Below are positions 11,660-20,599 of a stretch of DNA of 64,000 nucleotides, piece after piece. Position numbers and translations under genes: made by a program. Location of the stretch: positions 184,492 through 248,491 of the forward strand of contig NBIV01000094.1 in NCBI GenBank assembly GCA_003194525.1, read 5' to 3'. The DNA is from Gracilariopsis chorda. Lineage: Eukaryota; Rhodophyta; Florideophyceae; Gracilariales; Gracilariaceae. The notes under the pieces are model-generated. The model was not told where the DNA came from and made no database searches. It saw only the letters and a list, made by a program, of their open reading frames with translations. Numbering within the stretch: the first letter of the stretch is position 1; every line of letters begins with the position of its first letter.

Positions 11660-12733
11660 TCAAACAGAAGGTTGGCCAAGACTTGATGCGGATTTCTGCC
11701 AAGTGAATTCTCCCTCGTCCCTCAATATGTCCCCATTCTCATCCACGCGAATATTTTTCTTGGGTATGGTTACCTTCTCGAGACTGATGTTTGCCCAGAA
11801 AAAGGGATCGCTCAAATATATCAGGGTCTTCTTCCGTGTCAATAATTTTGTGAAAATTGCGCCAAGGATTGCCAAAAGCCAAAGGGCGGCAACTGTTACA
11901 AGTATAAAGTCCGGAACGGTAACCCCTTCTGTTTTTCCAGATGAGAACGAGCATTGTGTTTCAACCAAATCAGTAAACATAACCCCCCTCAGATGCAGTT
12001 CCTCTGTTTCGGAATCTTTCACAAAGAAATGCAGATAACGGTCCACAACCTTCGGAACGAAAGGAGTGATATCCGTATGTACTTTGGTAACAATAAAACT
12101 TCCCTCTTCTTCCGCTTCAGATTCTGGGAACGGCTGCGCACTCATATAGAGTGTGTCTCTCTCGACTTCATGAAACACGCACCATTCATGAACAACCGTT
12201 TCTCTCTCGAGATTGAGGCTTGAAATATTTTTACAGGTCATTGTAGCCGACGATGTGGACCTTCTCACCCGCTGAGAGTTGTTATACGAATAGTACGGCT
12301 GATCTTCGCATGTTACGTCTGATGGTTCAAGGCTGACACCACCTAACCTCTGCTCAAAGATATCTCTGTTAAAATTCAAGCACCGGTACAGAATCGATTC
12401 CGACCTTTGATCATGAAAAACGTTTGGATCAGACGTCTGCGTGATAGGTACGAGCTTAAGACAATCTCGCTGGACCTTTTCATCGCGGAAACTGGTTTGA
12501 GTTAGAGTGGAGGTCAACGTTTCGAGCGCTAGAAATGAAAGTAACACAACAGCAGCTGTCACACGGCGTCGGAGGCAGTGCTGGTACAAGCCAATAGTCA
12601 CCTTCCTGCAAAGCTTCTGTGTTTCGAAGAGAACTGTGATGGTTTTTGCAACCCACAAGACGCATAATTCGGTTGCGACAAAAACAAGAGTCACCACTAG
12701 ACTTACAATCTGCGCACGAATGGGTATGAACAT
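11660..12733 (-). CDS. three-helix membrane protein with a large lumenal/extracellular domain (family unknown)
   Basis: The protein is 357 residues from an ATG at 12733. Hydrophobic helices are visible near residues 8-35, 57-80 and 276-300. Between the second and third lies about 190 polar residues with several cysteines and possible N-glycosylation sites (NNS, KNIS), which fits an extracellular or lumenal domain. The tail after the last helix is about 55 residues with charged sequence. I do not recognise the family. It is a real gene by length, organised topology and the existence of a diverged second copy of its 5' part at 18030-18313. A further relic of similar topology lies at 13680-14657. 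It opens the tandem-duplicated region and is transcribed away from its neighbours. Function is unknown; a surface receptor-like or structural role would be a guess. Confidence 0.75.
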   Translation of the reverse strand: MFIPIRAQIVSLVVTLVFVATELCVLWVAKTITVLFETQKLCRKVTIGLYQHCLRRRVTAAVVLLSFLALETLTSTLTQTSFRDEKVQRDCLKLVPITQTSDPNVFHDQRSESILYRCLNFNRDIFEQRLGGVSLEPSDVTCEDQPYYSYNNSQRVRRSTSSATMTCKNISSLNLERETVVHEWCVFHEVERDTLYMSAQPFPESEAEEEGSFIVTKVHTDITPFVPKVVDRYLHFFVKDSETEELHLRGVMFTDLVETQCSFSSGKTEGVTVPDFILVTVAALWLLAILGAIFTKLLTRKKTLIYLSDPFFWANISLEKVTIPKKNIRVDENGDILRDEGEFTWQKSASSLGQPSV

Positions 12734-13400
12734 TATTCACGAAACACTACTCGAAGAGGGAAAAGAGGGGATGGGATGGAGAACAGTTTGACTGCGAAGC
12801 AAACTCTATGATGCTTAAATAGTTCCAAGCCGTTTTTTGTCTTCTCACTCAAGCCAAGTACTGTGTCTTTCGCTCATTATCCAGGGTAGGTGTTCTTGGT
12901 GAATAGCGGCAGCTTCTTACTTTTCTTGTCCGTCACATATTTAAAACGGTTTAACCATTGCCATAGATTCTGTACGGTTAGCCGCAATGCACAAATATAT
13001 CGATAACGCATACCCTTATCAGAGGCATGCGACAAAACTCACGCATATTTCAGCACTAGGGAAACGATTGCTAGACCATCTTGAGGTTGAAAAGATGTTT
13101 GCTATCACAATTGCTTCCAGAGTGGAGAAGATGTTGACTGAAACAGAACTCTTCACATTCGCTTCCGGTCACTGTTGAAAAGATTTTTCAGTAGTACGGC
13201 TTTTCAGTCATTGTTGAAAAACTGTACTGTAGTGCAGTCGCCTACAGTCAAAAATGATCTGAATTCATTGACGCCATCAGCTCGAAGAGCTAAGTCACGC
13301 TAGCGCAGTTCTTTACTGCTCATATACATGCACGAAGGCATGGAGTGCGCGGAGTGCTGTTACCCTTCGTGCGTGATTTCATATTATGAAATTGCGTAAC
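12734..13400 (-). promoter_or_regulatory. upstream region of the membrane protein gene with iterated GTTGAAAAGATGT-like motifs
   Basis: GTTGAAAAGATGTT occurs near 13086 and a related GTTGAAAAGATTTT near 13157, with GTTGAAAAACTGT near 13204. The equivalent region of the truncated second copy (18314-19000) has three better-kept copies, near 18678, 18775 and 18813. Repetition in both paralogous upstream regions suggests protein-binding sites. A TATTTAAG-like element on the minus strand lies near 12810. Confidence 0.4.
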
Positions 13401-13679
13401 AGCCCTCCGTGCCCTCGAAATTTGTGTATTTGGATTCTTCAGGAAACTCCCATTTCTACCTCTCGATATCCGCCAAGACCGTCCATGCAAAACTGGGCTA
13501 CGTATGACTATGGGTTCTCCTGTAATGAAGGGGTATAGTTCACTAATTCCTTCACCAACTTCCTGTCAGAGCTACCAAGTCCATTGTGAAGAGAGAAGCA
13601 GAGGGCAAAAGTCACTTAGCAGAAGTGGTATTAGTATCACCAGTGGCGCCTGCATTTGCTCTTGAACTCTCTAGATAGG

Positions 13680-14657
13680 TCAAGAGAGACAATGGTATGA
13701 AGAAGAAGATAACCACGCAAACACCACTGAATTCGGAGCACCTATGCAACCAGGTTCGCAGAAATATCTCTTTGCCCTGCCCGAGTCCAAAATGAAGACA
13801 AGTACCATTCTTACAATAATATAGACGATATTACATAGCCACAGAAGTTCTTGGCCTTCCTGAAGAGAGAAATGTTTTACTGAAAGCTCTCCCTCAGCTT
13901 TTAATGGAAAGTTGCTGACCACCAGAAAGAAAAAAAAGAAGATAGTGCATGTGTATGGATTTGATAACTGTACACCGAGCGCACTGCAATTGTATAATCG
14001 ATGCGATGCGCAGAGGAGGGAAAAAGGAGCGCAGAGGAGGGGGGAAGAGGGGGCGGGGTGTGCGTGTGCTACGTGTCCTCTTGAGTGGTGCCTCCCTTTA
14101 ATTACTTCCAACCAGAACCTCAAAAGCGGCTGACGCTTCCTCACTTCTAAAGATGTCTGGCGCTTCGCTGCTCCTTGGTTTTTCATTCTGCGCTACTGAA
14201 AAGACTATAATGGTAAAAAAGCAATGCAAACCGATCCATAGGAGGACCACACACAGCTTACCACGCGTCTTTAAGTACTGCTTGACTCTAGATAGCGACC
14301 ATTGTTGTCGTCTGGCATGCGGTGGCACTACTGCGGATACTCCTTTCTAGCAACTGCGAAAGTTTTCTGCACCGACACACCAATACGGATACACAAAAGA
14401 GGATTCGCGTTGAGCAGAAACAGCGTTGCTTCTTCAGCATTCGTCCACCAAACGATACTTTTACCCCATATACTAATTATGTCATCAACCCTCACTTTGC
14501 AGACATAAAACCTAACCGCGGGTGTAAATTGGCTCAAGAATTGTTTTGAAGCACTGTCTGTCCCTATAAAAGCCCTCCTCTCTACCTCTGCACTTCCCAC
14601 AACAGTTGTCAATACCCTCCTTTGGCTGCGACCGTCAATCCCAAAGACAATCATCAT
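13680..14657 (-). pseudogene. probable relic of a second membrane protein gene, copy 1
   Basis: Three minus-strand frames contain, in order, an N-terminal hydrophobic segment with WWTNAEEATLFLLNANP (14500-14331), a second hydrophobic helix KLCVVLLWIGLHCFFTIIVF (about 14250-14190), and a C-terminal helix ELLWLCNIVYIIVRMVLVFI followed by a basic turn (about 13850-13770). The order and spacing recall the 357-residue gene to its left, but the pieces are in different frames with stops between them. It is therefore called as a pseudogene from topology, not from clear sequence identity. Its right end overlaps the promoter of the secreted protein gene. Confidence 0.35.
14565..14571 (+). promoter_or_regulatory. 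TATA box of the secreted protein gene, copy 1
   Basis: TATAAAA lies 103 bp before the ATG at 14674, in the context TCCCTATAAAAGCCC. The same box is present in copy 2 at 20002-20008. Confidence 0.75.
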
Positions 14658-14673
14658 CTATATCATTCAACCG

Positions 14674-15162
14674 ATGTGCGTACTGATGATGCCCAACATT
14701 CAAAGCATGAAGCAGTTGCAGAGTTTTTTTCTGGTACTTTTGCTGACCTTATCAGTTGCGTCAGCCAAAGTTGCCGTATGTCTGAAGGACGGCCTTTGCA
14801 TCCTGGAGAGTGGTCATCAGATACTTTGCCCAGCCGTCCCAAAGTATGAGCGCTTTCTACTTGATGTGGTCGGGGTTGGAGATGAAGAGCTCGATGTGAG
14901 AGGCATGTGGCGTTTTGGAAGCTCTGACCATCGCGTTGCGAGCATGAGGACCAATCAGCGGGTATCAGATGAATCTATGCACTTGGTAATGAGATCAGAA
15001 AACTCGAGAAAGATGAAATGTCGATACTTTTCAAAATCTGATCTGCGTTTTGACACGCATCTTCAAAATATTGGAACTACCGTCAGGGGTCCATCACTTT
15101 GTGGAAGTGGGATGGTGAAAATAGAAGTAATAGAGGGCATAAGGTATAGGTGCTGCCGTTAA
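14674..15162 (+). CDS. small secreted cysteine-containing protein, copy 1 (family unknown)
   Basis: The protein is 162 residues from the first ATG after a TATA box. A signal peptide is clear: Met-12 starts MKQLQSFFLVLLLTLSVASA, with cleavage likely before KVAVC. If the first ATG is used, eleven residues precede it. The mature part of about 130 residues has seven cysteines and ends RYRCCR, so disulfide bonds are expected. An AATAAA follows the stop by a few bases, giving a compact complete gene. I do not recognise the fold. The second copy at 20111 differs at two residues near the C-terminus (IR versus KL). It is probably exported to the cell wall or apoplast. Confidence 0.8.
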   Translation: MCVLMMPNIQSMKQLQSFFLVLLLTLSVASAKVAVCLKDGLCILESGHQILCPAVPKYERFLLDVVGVGDEELDVRGMWRFGSSDHRVASMRTNQRVSDESMHLVMRSENSRKMKCRYFSKSDLRFDTHLQNIGTTVRGPSLCGSGMVKIEVIEGIRYRCCR

Positions 15163-15168
15163 GGCCTG

Positions 15169-15174
15169 AATAAA
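15169..15174 (+). terminator. polyadenylation signal AATAAA
   Basis: AATAAA lies seven bases after the TAA of the secreted protein gene, and also in copy 2 (20608-20613). The closeness to the stop implies a very short 3' UTR. Confidence 0.6.
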
Positions 15175-16826
15175 GTATTGTGGGAGATAGTCTACAAGGG
15201 TACTTACTTGCGTGCCAAAGCTTACGGCACGCGAGCACGCACGCGAGCAACAAACGGTTTGATTTGTTAGAATTGAAAACAGCAGTGAGAAATCAAACGT
15301 TCTACTGAATATACCCCTTTTATTCGCCTACGTGTAGCTGACCTTCCCAAGCTTAAAACATTCAATTTCTGTCAAATCGAGATGATGCTAAAATCCTTCT
15401 ATGCTAAGATGCTACGGCAGTTGTGTGATAGCCGAAGCTGGCACTCATGGTGACTAGGGGCGAGTATGTAGGCAAGCGACTGTATAGATAATGAGGAGTC
15501 AGGACAAACTTCCTGCGCTTTGGGCTCTCCTAGTGCTCCTCTGTGATGGCTTTACTCTGGGGCCTGTTGCTCGCCCGCTTCTTATCCTTCTGGCCCAAGC
15601 CCATTCGCATGCTTGCGGCTCTGTCTTTTGCACTCAATTGCTCTTTCGTAACCTTTTGCATTCAAGGTGTTGCTGACAATGTGTGACGTGGCTCTATGCA
15701 TTAATCTCAGTAGTGAAGACATAGCTTAAGTCTCCACCACGTCTTACAACAGTACAACTCCTAACAGTGAGTACACTCCACAAAATAACTCTCCCACAAA
15801 ATAACTCTCCCACAAAATAACTCTCCCATGCTGGGTTGGGTGAGATTTCTCTCTCTCTCTTTTACGGGTACACCAGTCTAATTCCTACATAGTGTAGATC
15901 GCTTCATGTGAAAAAAGCGTTCTCTCGCTAGGAAGACCAGCATACATTCCGGCCACTTTTTGATGATTTCTCCAACATTTCTAAACCGCGATACACGCAC
16001 AAGATAATCTACATGACGATGCGCGGTTATTCTGTCTTGGATGGTTGCTTAAAAACCAGCATTCATTCTGTGGATCTTTACGGAGAAAGCTTAGCTCTTG
16101 TATCTATGGCCAAAATACGGCCCAGACCTGGTTGGGGCCTAAGAAGCTGGTCAGTTTAACAACCAAATATAGCCAAAATATGGCCACGGAGTGCCACTCA
16201 TGATGATGAGTACAAAATATGGTTCCATTACTTGCATGGAAGCATTATCTGGCCAAACCGTGCACAACTCGTGAGGACAAACCACAAGATATACCAAGAT
16301 GGATCACAAAAAGCCGCGGAAGTCCCTCTAGCTAATTCAGGATAGCAGCAATCTGTTCAACTCTTGTTGCTCACGGGCTGGAAGAACAAGAGATGCTGGT
16401 GGCTAGCTAGCACGAGCCTTGAACAGCCGTGCATATTTGGCGTGCAGTAATTGGTGGTAATGCACTTGTCATGTTTTGATCTGGGTGTTAGCCGCGATAA
16501 AGAGAACCTTGCACAACAGTTGGTCGAGATCATGAGCACGTGCTTGTGATTGGCTACTGAGAGGCATTTTATGAAAACGGAGAGCAGCGCCTTACATTCC
16601 AGAACTAGTGGCAAGTTGCATGACGTATCGCGCACAACTATCGCAACGAAGCGACGACTGGCCGCAAGCAAACAATTCGCACAGGGATTGGGCCAAAGAA
16701 AAGTATTGCGGGCCGTGGTAAGAGCAAGCGCATACCCGCGCAAACCTATGCTGAGACTGTCGTTCGCTTTCACTCTTGCAATGCTCCGAAACTAGACTCA
16801 ATCTTTCAATCTATCAATCTTCCGAA
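15175..16826. other. intergenic region, no gene supported
   Basis: It contains a short ORF at 15491-15676 (61 residues, hydrophobic start, GCC-rich) and a minus-strand ORF at 16773-16357. Neither has a recognisable domain. Near 16110-16215 the motif CCAAAATAYGGCC recurs. The duplicate 20614-22265 is the same. Confidence 0.5.
15779..15827. repeat. 16-bp tandem repeat, three copies
   Basis: The unit is CACAAAATAACTCTCC, repeated three times without change and followed by a CT run. The same array sits at 21218-21266 in copy 2. Confidence 0.9.
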
Positions 16827-16833
16827 TATAAAG
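16827..16833 (+). promoter_or_regulatory. TATA box of the DCC-family gene, copy 1
   Basis: TATAAAG lies 163 bp before the ATG at 16990, in the context CCGAATATAAAGGCG. It is identical in copy 2 at 22266-22272. Confidence 0.5.
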
Positions 16834-16989
16834 GCGTATACCGTTGAGCAAAAGCAGCTAGTGTGGGTCGCGGAAGTCTGCGGAATCAAGAAAAGAAGAC
16901 AAGAGGCGAGTGGCATCTTCTCAGTCTGCCCGTCCCCAACGCGTGTTTATCACTAACAGCCAGATTTATTCTCAATTTGTCAGTGCCGC

Positions 16990-17619
16990 ATGCATACGGG
17001 AGCAGTTTATCGAGCTGCATTTTGTTCGCCTGCAGGCGTTTCGTTGACTAGGCATGGAGCCGGTTTATGCAGTAAGGTCAACGCACTAGTGGTACGCCAC
17101 GCTGTTTCGAACCGCTACATTCGCATGCAGTCCACGCAGCGAGGTTCGAACATAGTGACGAATCCGTCACCATCACCAAACAAACTCAGCAGCTCAACCC
17201 CGAAACAAGACAGCGCCGAAATCAAACTATTGTACGACAGTGAATGTCCACTATGCGTAAAAGAGGTAAACTTTCTTCGTAAACGATCCGAACAACGTGG
17301 CAATAGTATTGCATTTGTCGACATAGCCGATGCAGACTACTCTGCAGCACAGAATGGCGGCGTGTCGTATGAACAGGCAATGGGTCGTATTCACGCCATC
17401 ACCAGAGAAGGAGAGGTGATTTCGGGCATTCGCGTCTTCCGTCGAACCTATGAGGCGATAGGACTTGGCTGGGTTTACGCGGTTACCCGGCTTCCTGTTG
17501 CGGGATGGTTGGCGGAACGACTGTATAATCTGTGGGCGGATTGGAGATTGCCGATTTCGGGACGGCCACCACTTGAGCAGATCATGCGACTGAGAGAGGA
17601 AAAAAAAACATGCAGATAG
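16990..17619 (+). CDS. DCC-family (DUF393) thiol-disulfide oxidoreductase-like protein, copy 1
   Basis: The protein is 209 residues. The family signature D-x-x-C-x-x-C is present as DSECPLC at residues 83-89, after LLYDSE. The downstream parts of the domain are also there: residues around FVDIADADYS, and G-rich RIHAITREGEVISGIRVFRR followed by a P-rich hydrophobic end. The first 75 residues are Ser/Arg-rich with few acids, like a plastid or mitochondrial targeting sequence. DUF393 proteins occur in plants, algae and bacteria; a redox role is inferred from the CxxC pair, not proved. The C-terminus ends KKTCR because the A-run here has nine bases; copy 2 has ten and reads on. It is transcribed toward the Gly-rich ORF. 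Confidence 0.88.
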   Translation: MHTGAVYRAAFCSPAGVSLTRHGAGLCSKVNALVVRHAVSNRYIRMQSTQRGSNIVTNPSPSPNKLSSSTPKQDSAEIKLLYDSECPLCVKEVNFLRKRSEQRGNSIAFVDIADADYSAAQNGGVSYEQAMGRIHAITREGEVISGIRVFRRTYEAIGLGWVYAVTRLPVAGWLAERLYNLWADWRLPISGRPPLEQIMRLREEKKTCR

Positions 17620-17680
17620 TCAGAATAGTATACATCCTGCGCCTGAGACGGGGGAAGAGTAAACAACTCGAAATCCAATT

Positions 17681-18085
17681 ATGCCTTGCTTGACACAGGC
17701 TCTAAATCACTCCGGTGCGGGCGGCGGCGGCGGAGGTGGCGGCGGTGGAGGCGGCGGCGGCACGGTAGCGCGCCACGGAAGGCGCAACAAGTTACATCGA
17801 CCGAGTACAGCGCCGGCAGCAGCGAGAGATGCCACGACGGCCAGAAAGCCCAGTACGGAGATTATAACCACTCGCGGCATCCAGACAACACCAGATTGTT
17901 TGCCACCCCCAGATGAACCTACCACTCTAGATGCCACGGGCTCCAAGGCCAGCCTTATCGGGAACAGCATCGCGGGTACTCGATACGCTCGCGAGTTAGG
18001 ATGGCTTGCTGCCCCGTTCTTCAGACGGTATGAGCTTAAGACAATCTTGCTGGACCTTTTCATCGCGGAACTTGGTTTGAGTTAA
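17681..18085 (+). pseudogene. Gly-rich ORF truncated by the duplication junction, copy 1
   Basis: This is the same start and first 115 residues as the full ORF at 23121. At 18029 it runs into the reverse strand of the truncated membrane protein gene, so its last 20 residues (YELKTILLD...) are junction sequence. A 14-residue glycine run (GGC/GGT/GGA codons) is near the N-terminus. It is a by-product of the tandem duplication and is probably not functional. Confidence 0.7.
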
Positions 18086-18313
18086 ACTGAAAGTCAACGT
18101 TTCCATCGCTACAAATGAAAGTAACACAGTGGCAGCAGTCACGTGGCGGCGGAGGCCGTGGCGGTACAGGCCAGCAGTCATCTTTCTGCAAAGCATCTGA
18201 GTTTCGATGAGAACTGCGACGGTTTTTGCAGCCCAAAAGACGCGTAGTTCGGTTGCGACAAAAACAAAAGTTACCAGCAGACGCACAATCTGCGCACGAA
18301 TGGGTATGAACAT
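18030..18313 (-). pseudogene. membrane protein gene, 5' fragment only
   Basis: From the ATG at 18313 the frame matches the first 90 or so residues of the 357-residue protein (MFIPIRAQIV, then RRHVTAATVLLSF and FRDEKVQQDCLKL) at clearly lower identity. It stops at the junction with the 3.7-kb block. Two helices remain; the large domain and the third helix are gone. It marks the start of the second tandem unit. Confidence 0.88.
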
Positions 18314-19292
18314 TACTGAAGAAACACTACGCGAAGACAGCAAAGGGAAGACGAAATGAAGAAGAGACTGACTGAGCTGCAAACTCTATGGCGATCGAAC
18401 AGTTGCAAAGTAGTTCCTGGCCGAGCTACGAAAGATAAACACGATGGCTCTCGCTCACTATCCAGTGTAACTTTTCTTGGAGAAAAAGGAGCTCCTTCTT
18501 TCTTACTTCTCTTGTTCGCCACAAATTTAAAACTTTTTAACCATGGCCATAGATCATGGTAAGGCTAGCCATGCAGCACAGAGATATCGATAACGCATAT
18601 CCTTATCAGAAGTATGCGATAAAACTCACTCATTTTTCAAGAGTAGGGTAGTCTAAGCATTGCTTACCCCATCGGTGTTGAAAAGATGTTGGCTAACACA
18701 ACTGCTCCTAGTACGGAAAACATGTTGAATACGACATAGCAGTTGCTAACTATTCACATTCGCTTCCATTCACTGTTGAAAAGATGTTTCGCTAGTACGG
18801 CTTCCGGTCATAGTTGAAAAGATGTACAGTACTGTGGAACAGTCGCCTGCAGTCAAGACTGCTCTGAAATTATTGACGGCATGAGAGCACCTCCAAGAGC
18901 TACCGAAGAAACATGACGCTGGCGCAATTCTTTATTACATATGAAACTACGTAATAACATTCCGTGCCTCCTGAATGTTTGTATTTGGATTGTTCAGGAA
19001 CGCCCATTTCTACCTCTCTATATGCGGCAAGACTGTCCAGGTATATTTGCGGTAGGTAAGACGCTGGTTTTCCTGTGTTGCAGGGGTATACTCTACTAAA
19101 TCTCTCATAAAGTCCCTTTGTAACGCAGAAGACAGCCTACAAGCCAAGTCACGCCTGATCACCGTGATCGGCCTGTAGCTTTCATGTTCACAGACAGTAG
19201 CTAGCTTGTAGCGTAGCCATAGAAATCTCTAGACCGCTACAAGATCTGCATAAAATGGGCGTCAGCCGACCTTCCCCTCCATGTGGAGAAGG
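18314..19292. other. diverged copy of 12734-13680; no gene
   Basis: The region aligns by eye with the upstream region of the first membrane gene, for example CTCGCTCA-TATCCAG, TCGATAACGCATA-CCTTATCAGA and CATTTCTACCTCTC. Many substitutions and indels separate the two. It carries three GTTGAAAAGATGT-type motifs. Confidence 0.7.
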
Positions 19293-20094
19293 TCAGACTT
19301 CATTCACCATCATTACGTTACACCCTGCCAGGATTACCAAGTTCAATGTGTAGAGAGAAGCAAAGTACAAAGGTCTCGTAGCAGTAGTAGTATGAGCATC
19401 ACTAGTGACGCCAGCATGTGCTCTTGAACTGTCTAGACAGACCAAAAGAGAAAATGGAAATGGAGAAGAAGAGAACCACGCAAACAAAACTGAAGTCGGA
19501 GCAACAGGTTTGCAGAGATACATCTCTGTCCTGCCCGACTCCAAAATGAAGACACAGCATAAAAATATAAGCGATATTACATAGGTGTCGATTTGAGAAC
19601 CGTACACCGATGGGCTGCAATTGTATAATCCATGCGATGCGTAGAGGAGGGGCAAGGGGGAGGAGGCAGGGGCAAGCCGTAGTGCTAACCTTTTACCTGT
19701 ACTTCGAGCAGTGCCTCCCTCTACTTTGAGCCACCCCCATTGTTGTCGTCTGGACACGGTGGCACTACTGCGGATACTCCTTTCTAGCAACTGCGAAAGT
19801 TTTCTGCACCGACACACCAATACGGATACACAAAAGAGGATTCGCGTTGAGCAGAAACAGCGTTGCTTCTTCAGCATTCGTCCACCAAACGATACTTTTA
19901 CCCCATATACTAATTATGTCATCAACCCTCACTTTGCAGACATAAAACCTAACCGCGGGTGTAAATTGGCTCAAGAATTGTTTTGAAGCACTGTCTGTCC
20001 CTATAAAAGCCCTCCTCTCTACCTCTGCACTTCCCACAACAGTTGTCAATACCCTCCTTTGGCTGCGACCGTCAATCCCAAAGACAATCATCAT
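19293..20094 (-). pseudogene. probable membrane protein relic, copy 2
   Basis: The right part (20094-19758) is inside the near-identical block and equals copy 1. The left part holds VFILESGRTEMYLCKPV, similar to VFILDSGRAKRYFCEPG in copy 1, and is diverged. The internal helix present at 14250-14190 has been lost or replaced here. The frame is broken. It is called with the same caution as copy 1. Confidence 0.3.
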
Positions 20095-20110
20095 CTATAT
20101 CATTCAACCG

Positions 20111-20599
20111 ATGTGCGTACTGATGATGCCCAACATTCAAAGCATGAAGCAGTTGCAGAGTTTTTTTCTGGTACTTTTGCTGACCTTATCAGTTGCGTCA
20201 GCCAAAGTTGCCGTATGTCTGAAGGACGGCCTTTGCATCCTGGAGAGTGGTCATCAGATACTTTGCCCAGCCGTCCCAAAGTATGAGCGCTTTCTACTTG
20301 ATGTGGTCGGGGTTGGAGATGAAGAGCTCGATGTGAGAGGCATGTGGCGTTTTGGAAGCTCTGACCATCGCGTTGCGAGCATGAGGACCAATCAGCGGGT
20401 ATCAGATGAATCTATGCACTTGGTAATGAGATCAGAAAACTCGAGAAAGATGAAATGTCGATACTTTTCAAAATCTGATCTGCGTTTTGACACGCATCTT
20501 CAAAATATTGGAACTACCGTCAGGGGTCCATCACTTTGTGGAAGTGGGATGGTGAAAATAGAAGTAATAGAGGGCAAACTGTATAGGTGCTGCCGTTAA
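20111..20599 (+). CDS. small secreted cysteine-containing protein, copy 2
   Basis: The protein is 162 residues, identical to the product of 14674-15162 except KL for IR six residues before the end. The signal peptide, seven mature cysteines, TATA box (20002-20008) and AATAAA (20608-20613) are all kept, so both copies look able to be expressed. Confidence 0.8.
   Translation: MCVLMMPNIQSMKQLQSFFLVLLLTLSVASAKVAVCLKDGLCILESGHQILCPAVPKYERFLLDVVGVGDEELDVRGMWRFGSSDHRVASMRTNQRVSDESMHLVMRSENSRKMKCRYFSKSDLRFDTHLQNIGTTVRGPSLCGSGMVKIEVIEGKLYRCCR

Larger units (their letters stand above)
14321..18029. repeat. segmental duplication, copy 1 (3.7 kb)
   Basis: The sequence is almost identical to 19758-23469 (offset 5437-5440 bases). 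The few differences include a four-base change and a two-base indel near 15140-15161, a 9 versus 10 A homopolymer near 17600, one or two changes near 17630, one in the GGC run, and two near 17966-17976. It contains the secreted protein gene, the DCC-family gene and most of the Gly-rich ORF. Its right end joins the truncated membrane gene. Confidence 0.97.

Noticed and set aside
14328-14657. Minus-strand open frame opposite the secreted gene promoter as an independent gene
   Set aside because: It overlaps the TATA box and leader of the secreted gene and lacks a domain; kept only as part of a possible membrane relic.
15779-15827. CRISPR-like spaced repeats
   Set aside because: The three 16-bp units are directly adjacent with no spacers; a simple tandem repeat in a eukaryotic genome.
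16110-16215. CCAAAATATGG as a CArG box for a MADS-domain factor
   Set aside because: The A/T core is seven bases, not six, and there is no promoter nearby.
16357-16773. 138-residue minus-strand frame (and its copy at 21796-22212)
   Set aside because: No domain, no signal peptide, and both copies lie in the recently homogenised block, so conservation between them says nothing about function.
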